From the NCBI GenBank assembly GCA_964247055.1, contig OZ176052.1:434001-498000 (forward strand): a stretch of 64,000 nt of DNA, given 5' to 3'. Within the stretch, counting starts at the first letter, position 1. The number at the start of each line of letters is the position of its first letter. This document shows positions 11,781 through 24,194 of the stretch, in pieces. The notes under the pieces were generated by a model. It searched no databases, had not been told where the DNA came from, and saw only the letters and a program-made list of their open reading frames with translations. The stretch comes from Paragordius varius (lineage: Eukaryota; Nematomorpha). The translations under genes were made by a program, and so were the position numbers.

Positions 11781-12442
11781 TATAAAAAATAATAGAAGGA
11801 TGGAGATCAGAGAAGTAGAACGGAGGGGTTCATTGTGCTATATTGTAAAGGACAAAACTGACAGTGTCCTAATCATTTGAACAAAAAATGGAAGGCATTT
11901 ATATCAAAAGAAATTACCTTTATCCCACAAGATCTAAAAGCCGCAAACAATGACATAAAATCAACGACGATAGACACACCAACACATGATAGCAGCTAAG
12001 TACGGCACCGAGTTTAACACATATATCCAAATAACCACAATGTCAACAAAAACCACCCGATCGTTGTATATCATAACATAATTCTAATTCAATTAATTGC
12101 CAATTATCTATTCAAAAATATATAAATACATCTGTAGAGCCACAAAGCACTTAGTTATAATTTAACTCAATTCAATATAATAAATTTATAATCAAAATAT
12201 AGACGATTATAATCAAACTCAACGAATTTAGAAGTCAAATTCTGCAAAAAAACAAGATTTTTAAATAAAGAAAAAGAATGTTTGATATTAAAATTAAACC
12301 AAAACAACTTTCATATCAGTAGTTTTTTCAAATAAATTCCTCGTTTTTTGAAACAATAAAACGTGACATTGCACTAGTTATTATGTTTGGAGCCCTAGAA
12401 AATTTGGCATAAAATATATATTGATTTTTTTTATAAAACACT
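11781..12442 (+). other. Downstream flank of the Gypsy relic; possible decayed LTR
   Basis: The pol relic fades at about 11.8 kb. At 12110-12170 the sequence TATATAAATACATCTGTAGAG followed by AGCACTTAGTTATAATTTAACTC resembles an LTR promoter with a TATA box and initiator. No matching second LTR upstream was found, so this is only a suggestion. The rest is AT-rich with no gene. Confidence 0.2.
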
Positions 12443-12740
12443 TGGATGCAGCACATTCATTTAAGTCCTTCGTTGGGGTAGTAACCCCTGGCCTAAATAT
12501 TAAAAAAAAATGAACTTACACACATGGATAAACCAAAATATAAAAAATTTATTTAAAAAACTTGATAATACTTATTTCATATATACCGTAATGTGCAAAA
12601 CAAAATACTTTTTCTACTTTTAATCTAGATATATTTTAATAAAAATAACTTTCATTTTAGCCATAGAACCAAATATACTCAATATTTAAATTTTGATTTT
12701 GTTTTTCTTACTAAACTTTATTTTTTATTTTCTAATTTCA
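12443..12740 (+). mobile_element. TTAA-MITE, 5' part of a diverged copy
   Basis: AACACTTGGATGCAGCACATTCATTTAAGTCCTTCG, GGGGTAGTAACCCC, then CAAAATATAAAAAATTTA and CTTGATAATACTTATT follow the consensus order of the left half of the TTAA-MITE family. The right half is missing or too diverged to see. Confidence 0.55.
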
Positions 12741-13744
12741 ATCATTTTACAAATAAACACCATTTTATATTATCTTGCATTTCTTTCACTATTCACGTGT
12801 GCGAGTTTTTAAAACTTGTATTTTACCTTGTGGTATCTATCGTGTTGTCAGCTGACGACAAAACCACATGGCCTTTGAAATCCGGCGATTCGGTCAAGAT
12901 CGTCTGCCTTATACATTTTTTATTTATAATTTAGGAATATGAATGACTCAATTTGTAATGAGTGCAATCTGAAGATGATGAAGTTTTACAGTAACTCGGA
13001 AAAGAATCCTTTTATAATAAAAGTAAAGCTCTTTTTATACTAAATTTATATTTTTTATTTAGGTTTTTGTCTATCGATATTATCGTTAACGTTTTATTCA
13101 ATTAAAACCAACAACGGCTGAATTAATATCAAACCTTTGATCCATTAATCAAACAATATCCTTTCCAAAAGGCAGCTCATTATGTACAGTATTTTTTTAA
13201 TTCCTTCTTTTGATATATTAATCAAATTTAATAACACTATTTTACAGTAAATAAATATTAAAACATAATAATATTGTATATCTATATATATTATGCAAAT
13301 ATTTGCAATCATAAAATTGGAAAAAGTTTTAAAAGGGTTTTTTCCCAATATTATGACGGCCACAGGACGACCCTTACCGTCTTCTTACGCTTTTAAACGC
13401 CTTAGTGCAGGAGGGATTAGCATATAATTCTTAACGGATTCTAATAACATCCAATGAATTGTATAATACTAAATTTCTGATAAGCAAAAATGTGTAAATA
13501 ATTATAAAATGCGCAAACTAATAACGATATATGATAAAAACACGATGATTTAAAACCTATAATTGGTTACATTTTTATATTATATCCCAATACCTTAAAT
13601 ATGTTTGTCATTTAGACATAATCTCCATAATGTTATTTGGAGCCGCCTCTTATTGAAATCATTTAAAAAAATTTATAAAAACAAAAATAACATATTCGTT
13701 AAATCACGACATTCCTTTTTTAATTTCAATATTTTATTGTAACA
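12741..13744. other. AT-rich stretch, no gene recognised
   Basis: A GC-richer patch at 12785-12910 contains TTGTCAGCTGACGACAA, a palindrome, but no reading frame or RNA I recognise. The minus-strand frame 13145-13363 looks AT-driven. Confidence 0.3.
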
Positions 13745-13850
13745 ATTCACCCGATAGGGATATAGGCAAGTTTAAAAATGCCTCTCCGAAATTTCCAGAA
13801 ATAAGGTTATTTGGGACCTCTTTAGAGGTAGTATTGATATTAAGCTGAAA
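13745..13850 (-). mobile_element. LINE-A 3'UTR fragment
   Basis: CACCCGATAGGGATATAGGCAAG, CGCC-like TGCCTCTCCGAAATTTCCA, GGACCTCTTTAGAGGTAGTA and ATATTAAGCTGA appear in the order of the 40740-40870 3'UTR. It is diverged and truncated, and no coding part is attached. Confidence 0.65.
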
Positions 13851-14159
13851 AGCACAATTCAATTTATTTAACACACCATTACCTTTTGGGGTTGTTTCTA
13901 TCCCAGAGCATTTGTTTTTGAATATCCTAAAAGTAATTAAAATATTAAGCTAATGCTTTCTTTAATCTTTTAAGCGCATTCAAAAATTTTATACAATGTA
14001 AAATAGTAAAAAAAATTGTCTCAATTATGCCGCTAATTTTTCCAATAATTTTTTAATCGCCAATGTAACAATGGTTAGAAAAAATATTTAACTTTAAAAA
14101 GTTTCAGGCTACATTTTACCATCAAATACTTTATCTATATTATATCAATTGTTCGTTTA

Positions 14160-14400
14160 TAAAGTGTTTTGGAGGCGTCCAGATTTTAGACTCTAGAAGT
14201 CACAAAACTGTAAAATACAAGCTTTTTATCTAATACATGAATTAATTTAATTTTAACTAAAATAACTTTCAAAGCCGTAATATATCAAAATCAAGCTCTG
14301 GGATATAAACTAGCCCAAAATTTAAAATAGGACCAAAAAGTCAAAAGTTAATTTTGTGATTTGTGTGTTATTACATTAATTTATTATATGGATGAGATGT
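14160..14400 (+). repeat. Repeat R, diverged fragment
   Basis: TCAAGCTCTGGGATATAAAC followed by GGACCAAAAAGTCAAAAGTT corresponds to GATTGAGCTCTGGGATATGTAAC...GACAAAAAAGTTAAAACG at 39995-40050 and to 62955-63015. No coding capacity is seen. Confidence 0.4.
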
Positions 14401-14439
14401 AACTAGTAAGCTTGGTGTAGCTTAGCACGTATCACACTA

Positions 14440-14990
14440 CAGAAATGATCCTGAATCCAAATCGACTATGTACACCACCACCATACGACCCGTTCTAATT
14501 TACGCAACCGAAGCTATGGCTTTAACCAAAACAAATTCACTAAATTTACAACAAGCGGAAAGGAGAATTCTAAAAACTATACTTTATGCTACAAACCCAA
14601 ACCTCTATAATTACAATAATAAATTTGATCCATATACTGTCCTACAAATGACTCCGCTTATCGACTGTTTGCGCACAAATCGTCTGAGATTTGCGGGACA
14701 TGTTCACCGACGCCCACATGAAAGTTGGCTATATCGTATGGTCAATTTTTCTACAAGTTTGCGAAATCGTAAAGGACGTCCATTACAAAGTTGGCTTTCT
14801 ATTGTGGAAAACGATCTGGCTATTTTAAACCTGAAAATGGATGATGCACAGGACCGATGCTCATGGCGTAAATCTATCCGAAGGGTTACCTCCTTGTTGG
14901 GAGAAAAAACCCTTAAAGAAACATAAAGAAACATATATGGATGAGATGTAGATGTAAATGTGCTATACTTGTTATGGTACTGAGAATAAA
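14440..14990 (+). mobile_element. LINE, C-terminal tail of an AP-endonuclease-type retrotransposon ORF2
   Basis: Open frame of 152 codons, 14468-14926. Its layout is that of the region after the RT in RTE/CR1/I-like LINEs: TIRPVLIYATEAMAL, then QQAERRILK, then RLRFAGHVHRRP, then GRPLQSWLSIVENDLAIL, then DRCSWRKSIRR. It is unrelated to the RLE-type LINEs that fill the rest of the window. The RT itself is missing, as expected for a 5'-truncated insertion. After the stop comes ATGGATGAGATGTAGATGTAAATGT, a short simple tail that may mark the 3' end; GATGAGATGTAACTAG also lies just before the frame (14392). Confidence 0.75.
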
Positions 14991-15044
14991 TTGATTATTT
15001 TATAGATTATTTAAAATAAGAGGATTGTCTATTTTCTACATATT

Positions 15045-15255
15045 TATTTGAGATTATAAAGGATTTCCATGTTTCTGAGCAATAGAAAATGGTACTGCTC
15101 ACCATTTGCTTGCGAACGATCTGAGCATCTAGCGATGAGCAGAGTTTATTAAGGATAATCTCATTTTTCGGGTCCCATGCACCTAATGCTCCTACAACTA
15201 GTGGAAGATTCCAGACTGTTTTAAATTGGGATTGTAATTGAGGAATAAGTAGTTT
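15045..15255 (-). mobile_element. LINE-B-like endonuclease C-terminus, fragment
   Basis: On the minus strand this reads NLPLVVGALGAWDPKNE, then SLDAQIVRKQMVSSTIFYCSETW, matching the region after the restriction-like endonuclease and similar to 21881-22080. Its upstream end abuts the 3' end of the next LINE-A copy directly, so one element was interrupted by or joined to the other. Confidence 0.7.
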
Positions 15256-17500
15256 ATATAAAGTTTTTTTTTGTTTTTGGAGTTTTGGTTCCTGGTATAA
15301 ATAAAAAAGTGGTTCGATTTTAAACTATGAAAATTTGTATAAAACTCAAACATACACAACATTATCATTCTTATAAACTTTTCATTTTTTTATCATCATT
15401 TTTTAATAAACTTTGTTAAAAATTATTTGTTTCAAAAAGGTTTTTAAAATGGTTTGATTGTGTTTGGGCTCCTGGGGATACTGCAATACCAGGTTGACCC
15501 GATGGAGAGAAATAGGCAAGCTCAGAGCGCCTCCCCAAATTTGCCAAAATTAATTTAGTATCATGGACCTCTTTAGAGGTCGTATCAGATATTAAACTGA
15601 TAGGAACAGATTTTTACTTATTTTACATATGATATTTTACATATATACAAAAGTGCTTGTGATTATTATAATGTATTTTTCCATGTATTGATCATTATTG
15701 GATATGAAATGAAGACTTGCGAATTTAATATTTTTAACATTTAGTAATAAAATATTTTACGTGTTAAAAAATATCTTCCAATAGGGGGAAAAATAGGACA
15801 GAAAAATCCCCGACGTACGGGGTTAGAAAAAAACTTTCCCAAAGCAATCTTTGTTTGATCCAGTTGGTTGGTTTGATTCTTTCACTATTTCGTTTTCATT
15901 CAACTGTTGTATTGTTGGATTGACCAAAGTAACAGGGGGTCCTAATGTCATTTGTGATGTTAATTGAAAATGATCACTATTGGTTGTGTTCTAAGTACAT
16001 GTTTCGGCAGTGGCTAGAGAATTGACGGTCAGGTTCGAGGTTACATCTCTGTCGGGAAGTTTCTCCATTTTTAAACTCGACCAGAACTGAGAAACGGAGT
16101 AACTTTGTGTAATATGCTGCAACCTTTCGTCATTTTTCGGATACCATAATCCTAAACTTCCAACGACAGTGGAAGTATCTTGATCTCGTTTGGGTTATGC
16201 AATAAGGCAATTAAGGCGTATTTTTTTCTAGCTTATTGTCCCAACCGAGGTCAAGGCCCCCAACCGATCATCGAAAGAAAATTATCCTCCGGTATTTAAC
16301 CATTAAATCCGGTTTAAGGGGGAGAGAAGCTGGGTAGGAGTTCTCGGATATAATTTAAACTCTGCTTTAAGTATATTGACGATGGAATCATATTGAGCTC
16401 TCCATGCGCGGGAATATCTTAAACAAAATAAGGGGTAAAGTTTTCAGGTAACGCCCGCATCTACGACATGAGTGGTTGAGAAGAACCTGGACGCGCGTTC
16501 GTAGGAAGTAGATTTAGTCGGGGCTCGATAAATGAATCCCAAACCACGGAAAGAAATACCTGACCCTAAGGTTATAAATGAGAAGCTGACGAGGTAAGCC
16601 ACCTCGATGGCACGACCTTGGGATCGAAACGCGATAAGGTTGATTAAAAACGAACAAGTATTTTTAGAATAAATTGTGCGAACAAGTGCGCGACGGGAGA
16701 ACGGATCAATATTAAGGTTTTTTTTAATCAGAGTATTCCCACTGAAGCCCGAGGCGCGTGGATGCCAAGCGTGATCTGAAGATGTTAGAGACACCAAAAA
16801 ATTCTAATTTATTTGACTGAGAGAAAATCAGAGATATCGGATTCAGAAGGGGTTTCGACTTTAGTTCTTTGGGAAATGGTAGCTATAAGGGTAGAGAAAG
16901 CATGTTCGGAAATGGACGGATCAGAGCTGGAAAGAAGCTTAAAAGCTGAATCTAGTCTGTAAATAATAGAAAGAAGGGATGTTTTGGGAATACCTAGACC
17001 GCCTTTAGAGACTGGAATATAAAAGTAGTTTGTGGAGGCTCCCTGGGGAAGCGATGTGATTTTCCTTATTATATTACGAATTTGAGAATCTATTTTATTT
17101 AAGTCAGATTTAGACACCGATCCCATACGAAATTTATGTGTCAGTGTTGGGAATACACATGTTTTTAAGGCATCTAGAATCTGCCATGGTTTCAGGTTAG
17201 ATGAAACTATGGTTTCCTGTGCTAGTAGGAGATCCGATAAGTTGTCAGGATGAACCAGCAATCTTATCGGTTTTCCTAGGTAATCATGGGCCTGGTCTTC
17301 CTGCAGAAGTGGATAAACCTCCCTGAGTAGGCTTGAAGTTTGTTGTAGATAGGTTAATTCATATTCCGGCCTAGAAAGGAGTTAGCCAAGCTTGCACCAG
17401 ACTTAATATCATCACTATTATTGGATATGACACCATGTCATCTGCATAAGCGAGACAAGTGGTGTCATTAGTGTTGTGCAGTGTTCCTTTAATTACAATA
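15256..17500 (-). pseudogene. LINE-A copy, minus strand, 5'-truncated at the RT active site, frameshifted
   Basis: 3' to 5' on the plus strand: the 3'UTR (TTTTTGGAGTTTTGGTTCCTGGTAT at 15270; ACTGCAATACCAGGTTGACC at 15480; GACCTCTTTAGAGGTCGTATC at 15568), the C-terminal tail at about 15840-16020, endonuclease and zinc-knuckle remnants at 16080-16560, and thumb-region coding at 16809-17261, which is 150 codons open and almost identical to residues 445-590 of the 964-residue LINE-A protein. It ends near 17460-17500 in the YADD region. Several frameshifts and stops make it non-functional. It is head-to-head with the plus-strand copy at 17600-19960. Confidence 0.85.
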
Positions 17501-17599
17501 TACTAGTGGGCGACGCCGCTAATCCAACCAACCTTAGGATTCGCTTTTAGATACCAGCTACAAAATTTCGCTAATATATTTTCAAGTCCCTCTCCACTT
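17501..17599. other. Spacer between two head-to-head LINE-A copies
   Basis: About 100 bp with GTGGGCGACGCCGCTAATCC. It resembles neither neighbour and may be a scrap of another repeat. Confidence 0.3.
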
Positions 17600-19670
17600 A
17601 TCTACTAAAAACATTATTGTTCCCCCCCATCAGAAATGATTTATGCTCACGATTAGATTCTCGAACATATATCTCTCATTTGGCAAAAATTGTCTTCTGC
17701 CAGACATCATCAACGCTCATGCGTCCTTCTGTGGCTCCATGTTCCCGATTTTGTTTCCGTCCAGCATTTCGGAGGCCCATTGCGGTATGGGTATTTCTGA
17801 TAATTTGTTTTTAATTCTGTCTAATCCTTTTTTGATTCTTCGCACATTCTAAACGAACTTCTTAAGAGGAATTCGCCAAGCATGTCCTCTTTTCCCACTA
17901 CTTTCCCTGAACAACACTCATGACGCCACTTGTCTCGCTTATGCAGATGACTTGGTGATCATATCCAATAATAATGAAAATATTAATTCTGGTGCAAGCT
18001 TAACTCTTTTCTAGGCCAGCTTGGAATACGAATTAACCACTTTATATCCAAATTATTAAACTTCAAGCCTACTCAGGGATGTTTATACACTTTACATTTA
18101 GAGATAGATGGACACGTGGTTCCATCACTGCAGAAAGGTCAGGTCCATGATTACCTAGGAAAACCGATAGGATTGCTGGTTTTTTCTTACAACTAATCGG
18201 ATCTATTACTAGCACTGGAAACCATAGTTTCAAGTACCTTAAACTATGGGAGATGCTGGATGCCTTAGAAACGTACGTATTCCTAACACTGACACATAAT
18301 AATGTATGGGATCGGTGTCCAAATCTGATTTAAATAAAATAGAGTCCAAAATTCGTAAAACTATAAGGAAAATCACCGCTTCCTCAGGGAGCCTCCACAA
18401 AATATTTTTACATCCCAGAGTCTAAAGGGGTTAACCGTCCCTAAAGGATCCCTTCTTTCTAATATTTACAGACTAGATTCAGCTTTTATGCTTCTTTCCA
18501 GCTCTGATCCGTCCATTTCCGAACACGCCTTCTCTACCCTTATAGCTACCATTTCCCAAGAACTAAAGTCGAAACCCCTTCTGAATCCGATATCTCTGAT
18601 TTTCTCTCAGTTTCATATAAATTAGAATCTTTTGATGTCTCCAACATCTTCAGCCAATCACGCTTGGCATCCATGCGGATCGGGCTCCAATGGGAATACT
18701 CCGATTTCCACTTTTTTATAAAAGGTGCAAACTCCCGTCGCGCACTTGTTCGTACAATATTTTCTAAATATACTTGTTCGTTTTTAATCAACCTTATCGC
18801 GTTTCGATCCCAAGGTCGTGCCATCAAGGTGGCTTACCTCGTCAGCTTCTCATTCATACCTTCGGGTCAGGTATTTTTTTGAGATTGAAGATTCATTTAT
18901 CGAGCCCCGACTAAATCTAATTCCTACGGGCGTCCAAATTTTTCCACAACCCCTCGTTTCGGCGATGTGGGCATCACCCGGAAACTTTACCCCTTATTTT
19001 TATTCATTGTTTAAAATATTCCCGCACTTGGAAAGCTCGGCATGATTCCATCGTCAGTATACTTAAACACATTTTTCTTGTAGCGTTGAAATTATATCCG
19101 AGAACTCCTACCCAGACCTGTGATCAGTTGGTGGCCATGGCTCGGGACAATAAGGTGAAAAATTATACTCCGTTAATGTCACGATTGTCTCATAACCGAA
19201 GTCAAAATATTTCCACTAGTCGTCAGAACTTTAGGATCTTGTTCTCCGAAAAACGACGATATTGCACACAGTCCCTCTATTTTTCGGCTCATCACGGCGT
19301 ACGAGTTTAAAAATGGAGGAACTTTCCGACAGAGATGTGACATCGAACCCGACCGTCAATTCTTTAGCCACTACCGAAACATGTTTCAGAAATGGTGATC
19401 ATTTTCAATCAACATCACAAATGACGCCAGGACTCATCAATGTTACTTTGGTTAATCCTTCATCAATACAACAGTTTTCGAGTAAAACGGAATTGTGCGA
19501 GAATTACACCCCTTTCGAAGAGTTTTTTTTCCAACTCCGTATGGGGTTTTTCTCTCCTATTTTTTTAACGTAAAATATACAAAATTTATTAAAAATCTTA
19601 ATTTGAATTCGTAAGTCACCACTTCATAGCCAGCATTCATCAATCTATTGAAAAATATGGTATAATTAAT

Positions 19671-19701
<31 letters not shown>

Positions 19702-19960
19702 GTATAACAATAAATAAAAATCTATTCCTATAAGCTTATCTGCTGCGATTTCTAAAGAGGTCCATAATATTTAATTTATTTTTCTGCGCTTGCCTATCTC
19801 TCACCATCGGGACCACCTGGTATTGCATTATCTCCAGGAGTGGCCCAAACACAATCATTAAAAACAATTTGGAAACTTTTAAACAATATAACATCAAAAT
19901 GTTCGAAATTATTAAAAATTTTTGTATTTTTATAACATTTTTAATATGAACAAAATTTGT
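17600..19960 (+). pseudogene. LINE-A copy, plus strand, frameshifted
   Basis: It starts in the RT just before the region coding for LEHNFLISEKL. Landmarks: TATGCAGATGACTTGGTGATC at 17940 (YADDLVI), TACCTAGGAAAACCGATAGG at 18152 (YLGKPIG), the thumb at 18290-18600, the knuckle/endonuclease region at 18880-19300, the tail at 19310-19520, and the 3'UTR (CTAAAGAGGTCCATAAT at 19753, GGTATTGCATTATCTCCAGG at 19820). No frame longer than about 100 codons survives. Together with the minus copy it makes an imperfect inverted repeat of roughly 2 kb per arm. Confidence 0.85.
19672..19701. repeat. (AT)n microsatellite within the LINE-A 3'UTR
   Basis: About 30 bp of AT dinucleotides. Confidence 0.9.
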
Positions 19961-20225
19961 TTAACACAAGCATCTGTATTACCAATTAGCCAACAATAGA
20001 GTGATTAGGCCAAAACAAATGTGCTTATCGTATGTTAAATGGATAAATTTTTGCTGTAAACGAGATCGAATCCAAAAAATAAAAAAGGCGTAATTAACTG
20101 ATCATAAAATATGTCGATTAGATCAATGTATTAATTAAAATTGCTTTAAATTTTATAACTCAATGGACAAAAGAAACAAATTACAAACTATATTGTAGTG
20201 ATCATTTATTTTGAATGATTGTGCG

Positions 20226-20615
20226 TATTAACATTTGGAGACAACGCATTCATTTCAGTCCTTTGATTCATATTGAGGTAGTTAGACATCTCAGGCTTGT
20301 ATTAAAATTAAATATTTTAAAAAATATGGAATAAATTGAAATTATGGCAAAGGATTGCGTTTATATAAATGAACCTAAATATAAAAATTCATTCAAAAAT
20401 ACTTAATATTACTTATTCATAGGTAAAACCCTAAGGTAAAAATTTAGCCAACATGACATGTGTGCATAAGCTAAAAAAAATAATGCAAAATATACCACTT
20501 TTTCTGCTATTATTAATGTCAAATATGATTTTACTAAAAAAGTAAACCTAATTTTAGCCTTATAAAATAAACAAGATATTTTGCAAAATAATAATTATAA
20601 AATTATGCCGGATCA
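20226..20615 (+). mobile_element. TTAA-MITE, diverged copy lacking the right end
   Basis: ATTAACATTTGGAGACAACGCATTCATTTCAGTCCTTTGATTC, then GAGGTAGTTAGACATCTCAGGC, AATACTTAATATTACTTATT, AACATGACATGTGTGCAT and AACAAGATATTTTGCAAAAT follow the family consensus in order. Confidence 0.6.
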
Positions 20616-21489
20616 ACATTAATTTTATATAGGCGTATGCCAAAGATAAATCTTAGGAGTTAATGCGGAATTTTAAATGCAGCAATTATAATATAAAGTA
20701 AATTACAATTGAAATTTATAGATAAAAGATAATGATTACGAATGCGGCATATTAACATGATCTACAAAAAAAATTGGAATTTAAGATCTAAAAAAACCCA
20801 AACATTAAAAACGGAATTATATATTAACAAAACACAGTAATCAAAATTAAATAATGATTTACAAAATCGTATTAAGCAGATAAATACTGTAACAGTATGA
20901 TAATAGGGACTCGGTTAAATTAAGTTAGAATATACATACGTTATATTTTTAAGAATGTTATGCTATAAAATCCTATTAGTATAAACATATAGGATATAGT
21001 TGATAAGAATTATTTTACGTGTAAAATATCAAATATTTCTTCATTTTATTTTATACTTGTCTTAGATATAAAACTCATCATTATATCCCTAGAAGTCAAC
21101 CCGAACCCCCACGTAACTAGACGGCTGTCATTGAACTACCATTGACTGGTGTATGGAAGGGCAGCAAGGGACGTCTTTTGTGGACAGAGGCGACGTGGGT
21201 CTGCTACCCCCTTTTCTTGGTACGCCTTGATTACCATTAAGAATCATAAATTTTATATTTTTTTGTAAATTTTTTAATATTATTTAATTTCATGACGCCT
21301 TTCCATGTAACATCTGTATTGTTAACCCTATAAAAATTCCTTTACTTTACATTGAATTCGTAATTCTCACTAAAGAATATTTTTTTGCGTTGGTAAACCA
21401 TTTTATCACTACTCAATTGTTATTCACTCAAGTATGTTTATCATTTTGTTATAGTGTAATTCATCACTTAAGTTTGTTCGGTCCCTAAT
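20616..21489. other. AT-rich DNA with an unidentified GC-rich island at 21090-21235
   Basis: Most is plain AT-rich sequence. 21090-21235 (GTCAACCCGAACCCCCACG ... GGCGACGTGGGTCTGCTACC) stands out in composition. It has no long open frame, no tRNA box pattern I can confirm, and no other copy in the window. It could be an RNA-gene or SINE-like remnant. Confidence 0.3.
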
Positions 21490-21745
21490 GTTTTTTTGGA
21501 GTTTTAGTAATCCCTGGGATATACAGAAGTGGCTAGATATAGATACACATTATTAAAACTGATATATCTATTTTGTTTAAAAAAATTCAATTGGTGATGA
21601 TTGTTTGGGCGACATCTGGAGATACTGCACTGCCAGGTTGACCCGATGGGAAGAGATAGGCAAGCCCAGAGCGCCTCCGCCAAATCTCCAAAAAAATTAA
21701 TATCACGGACCTCTTTAGATGTCTAATCAGGTATTAGGCCGATAA
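21490..21745 (-). mobile_element. LINE-A 3'UTR fragment
   Basis: TTTTTTTGGAGTTTTAGTAATCCCTGGGATAT, then ACTGCACTGCCAGGTTGACC, GAGATAGGCAAGCCCAGAGCG and CACGGACCTCTTTAGATGTC match the 3'UTR of 40485-40880. No LINE-A coding part follows; LINE-B begins about 115 bp further on. Confidence 0.75.
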
Positions 21746-21859
21746 GAATAGAAAGAAATTATTAAATATATTTAGATTTTATCACAATTATATTATATTA
21801 ATTAGATATGGAAGAAAATGTTACGAAGAAGGAAAAAAGGAATGAATATAAATGATGTG

Positions 21860-24185
21860 TTTGTTTAATACTATAATAACTTATTCATATTTGTTAAGAT
21901 TTTTTGATGTATGGAAAAGATTAGATCCAATATAATCAGATACAAATGAGCTCCATAGTTCTGAGCTATAGAAAATGGTGCAGCTTGCCATCATTTTCCG
22001 GATTGTGGAAGCCTCTTGGGCTGGGCAATTTGTTGATGACAAAATGATTTTTTGGATGCCAAGCACCAAGAGCTCCTAATACCAGAGGTTCTATTTCAAC
22101 CTTCTTATAATGTGTTTGCATTATAGTTATTAGAGGGTTGTATTTGTCAATTTTTTGTTATATGCCTCCGTTAGAAACTGATATCTGTTTTTAAATGGAT
22201 AGACGGCATCTATTATATAACAGATATCTTTGTTGAGTAATATTAGGCCAGGTTATAATAATAGATGTGTCGAGTAGGTGTTTTCATTCATTATTGTTGT
22301 ATCCTTTGTTTTTCTAAAATATCCAAACAAGCGTTGTGTCGCCTAATCCAGTGCGGAGAGTATTGGAGGCAACGATTTAACACATGTGGGAGTGTTTCAT
22401 TAGTCTTCCCACATCTCCTGCACATTGGATTTTTGGCTGATCCTGGACGGCTATTCACGGGCAGCAGATTAAGGCGTGCTTTATGAATAAACCGCCAGCA
22501 TTTAAAAGATGTATATGTGTCCGAAAGGGTAAAGTGGGATGAGGCTGGATGTTGTTGAATGGCTTCAATCACTTTACCCTGATTCGGGCAATCAATTAGG
22601 GATTTTAGGTGGTTTTTCGCATTTCTTTTGCATATTGAGGATACAATAATTTTTCTGGCATTGGGGTCAATGTTTACCGATTGCCCATTTATGAAAGGTA
22701 TCGAATTCTGAAATTTTCATGCCAGGTCAAGCCTTTTAGAGGCTTGCCTGGCTTTGGTGTATTAGGATGAGCATCCAGTAGTTTTGATCTGTATTTCATT
22801 ATTGAAGTATTGGTTTAACTCAGTATCGTTAGTGGAGGTTGAGTTTGTATGTTTAGCTATTGTATGTTTAAGATGGATTTTAGCTTGGTCTGCCAATATT
22901 TCATCGGGAGAAGTGAGGAGTTTGTAGGTTGAGTCAATTAAATATGCATCATGTAGAATACCAAGCTGAGATAAACCGAGACCGCCTGCTTTTGTGGGTG
23001 CGTAGAAATAATTGGTATAGGCACTGGCGGATAAGGCTGTAATTTTTGATCAGGGATCGAATTTTATTATCAGATTTAGTTAGATCGGTTTTTTTCAAGG
23101 CTCCCATTCTAAGAGATTGAATAATGGTGGGAAATATGGTTTTAAGGCAGTCTAATTTCTGCCACGGTGCCAGATTGGATTGTATTATATTATCAACCAG
23201 GTTATTCAGTTCATGGGTATTTTTAGGTGGTGCTAAAGGTGAAATTGGTTTGCCAAGGTAGATGGATTTTCCTTCTGGGATTTGTTCGAGGATTTGATTA
23301 TGTATGGTTATATTAGGATTTGGCGACTTAATACATAGAAGAGCAGATTTGTTCGCATTGATTGTTATGTTATGGGATTGAAGCTATTTCTCTGCGGTGT
23401 GGATAGTTTTCTGGAGAGCATCTACTTTGTGTGCGATGATTACCAAATCATCGGCATACGCTAGGGATGTGGAGGATATGTTTAGCAACTCCAAGAATGG
23501 GTTGATGGCCAGGTTAAATAAGGTTCCGGAGACAGGGAAGCCCTGTTTAATGCCCTTTTGAAATGGAATAGGATATGTCAGTCCGCCTTGTGTATAGATT
23601 TGGGTTTTAGAATTAGTTATATTTTGAATGATTATATTTTTTAGTAATGTGTTTATTGGAAGTTGATTAATTGTATTGATAAGTATGTTGTGCGGAATCG
23701 AATACGCTTTGATAATATCAAGAAATGCTATTAATAGTCTATGTTTATCTTGTTTCGCACTCTTTATTTTTTGCTCAATCACATAGTTGTGCTCAAATAC
23801 TCCATCAAAGGGCATAAAGCCTTTTTGATTAGGGTGAAATAGAGATTTGTCAATTATGGATTTCAATAGGGTTTGGTTGACATATTTAAAAAAGATTCTA
23901 TATAGTGTGTTTGAAATAGTTGGTCTAAAATTTTTTATTTCATTAATGTTACCGGATTTGTGTATTAGGATTGTTTTGGAAGAGAGCCAGTCATCAGGTA
24001 ATGTCCCTAGCTGAATTATTTTATCAAATATTGTTTTTATGATTGGTGAATATGTCTCTATTTTTAGCCAGGTGGTAGGTGTAATACCTTTTGGGCCTGG
24101 TGAGGTTGATTTAGACCTTAGGAGCTGTTTGGTAACTTCATTATAAGATAATGGAAATGGGGAAAATGGTACAGGTTGTGGTTGA
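21860..24185 (-). pseudogene. LINE-B copy, minus strand: RT, zinc knuckle and endonuclease end, frameshifted
   Basis: From 5' to 3' on the minus strand: an RT entry region reading SPGPKGITPTTWL, LGTLPDDWLSSKTILIHKSGN and NFRPT at about 24100-23930. Then the open RT core at 23866-23384 with NQKGFMPFDG, an altered motif A (FLDIIKAYSIPHN where FDSIPHN is expected, a one-codon loss), KGIKQGFPVSG, and LAYADDLVIIAH, the catalytic YADD. Then thumb at 23250-22900, CRRCGKTNETLPHVLNRC (CX2CX8HX4C) at 22572-22291, and the end of the endonuclease region at 22070-21881. Frameshifts separate these pieces. It is an R2/NeSL-type LINE distinct in sequence from LINE-A. Confidence 0.85.
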
Positions 24186-24194
24186 TGTAGATTG

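Noticed and set aside
17600-19960. Twin priming as the origin of the LINE-A head-to-head pair
   Set aside because: Both arms carry the same thumb-to-3'UTR region, whereas twin priming would give two different, complementary parts of one element.
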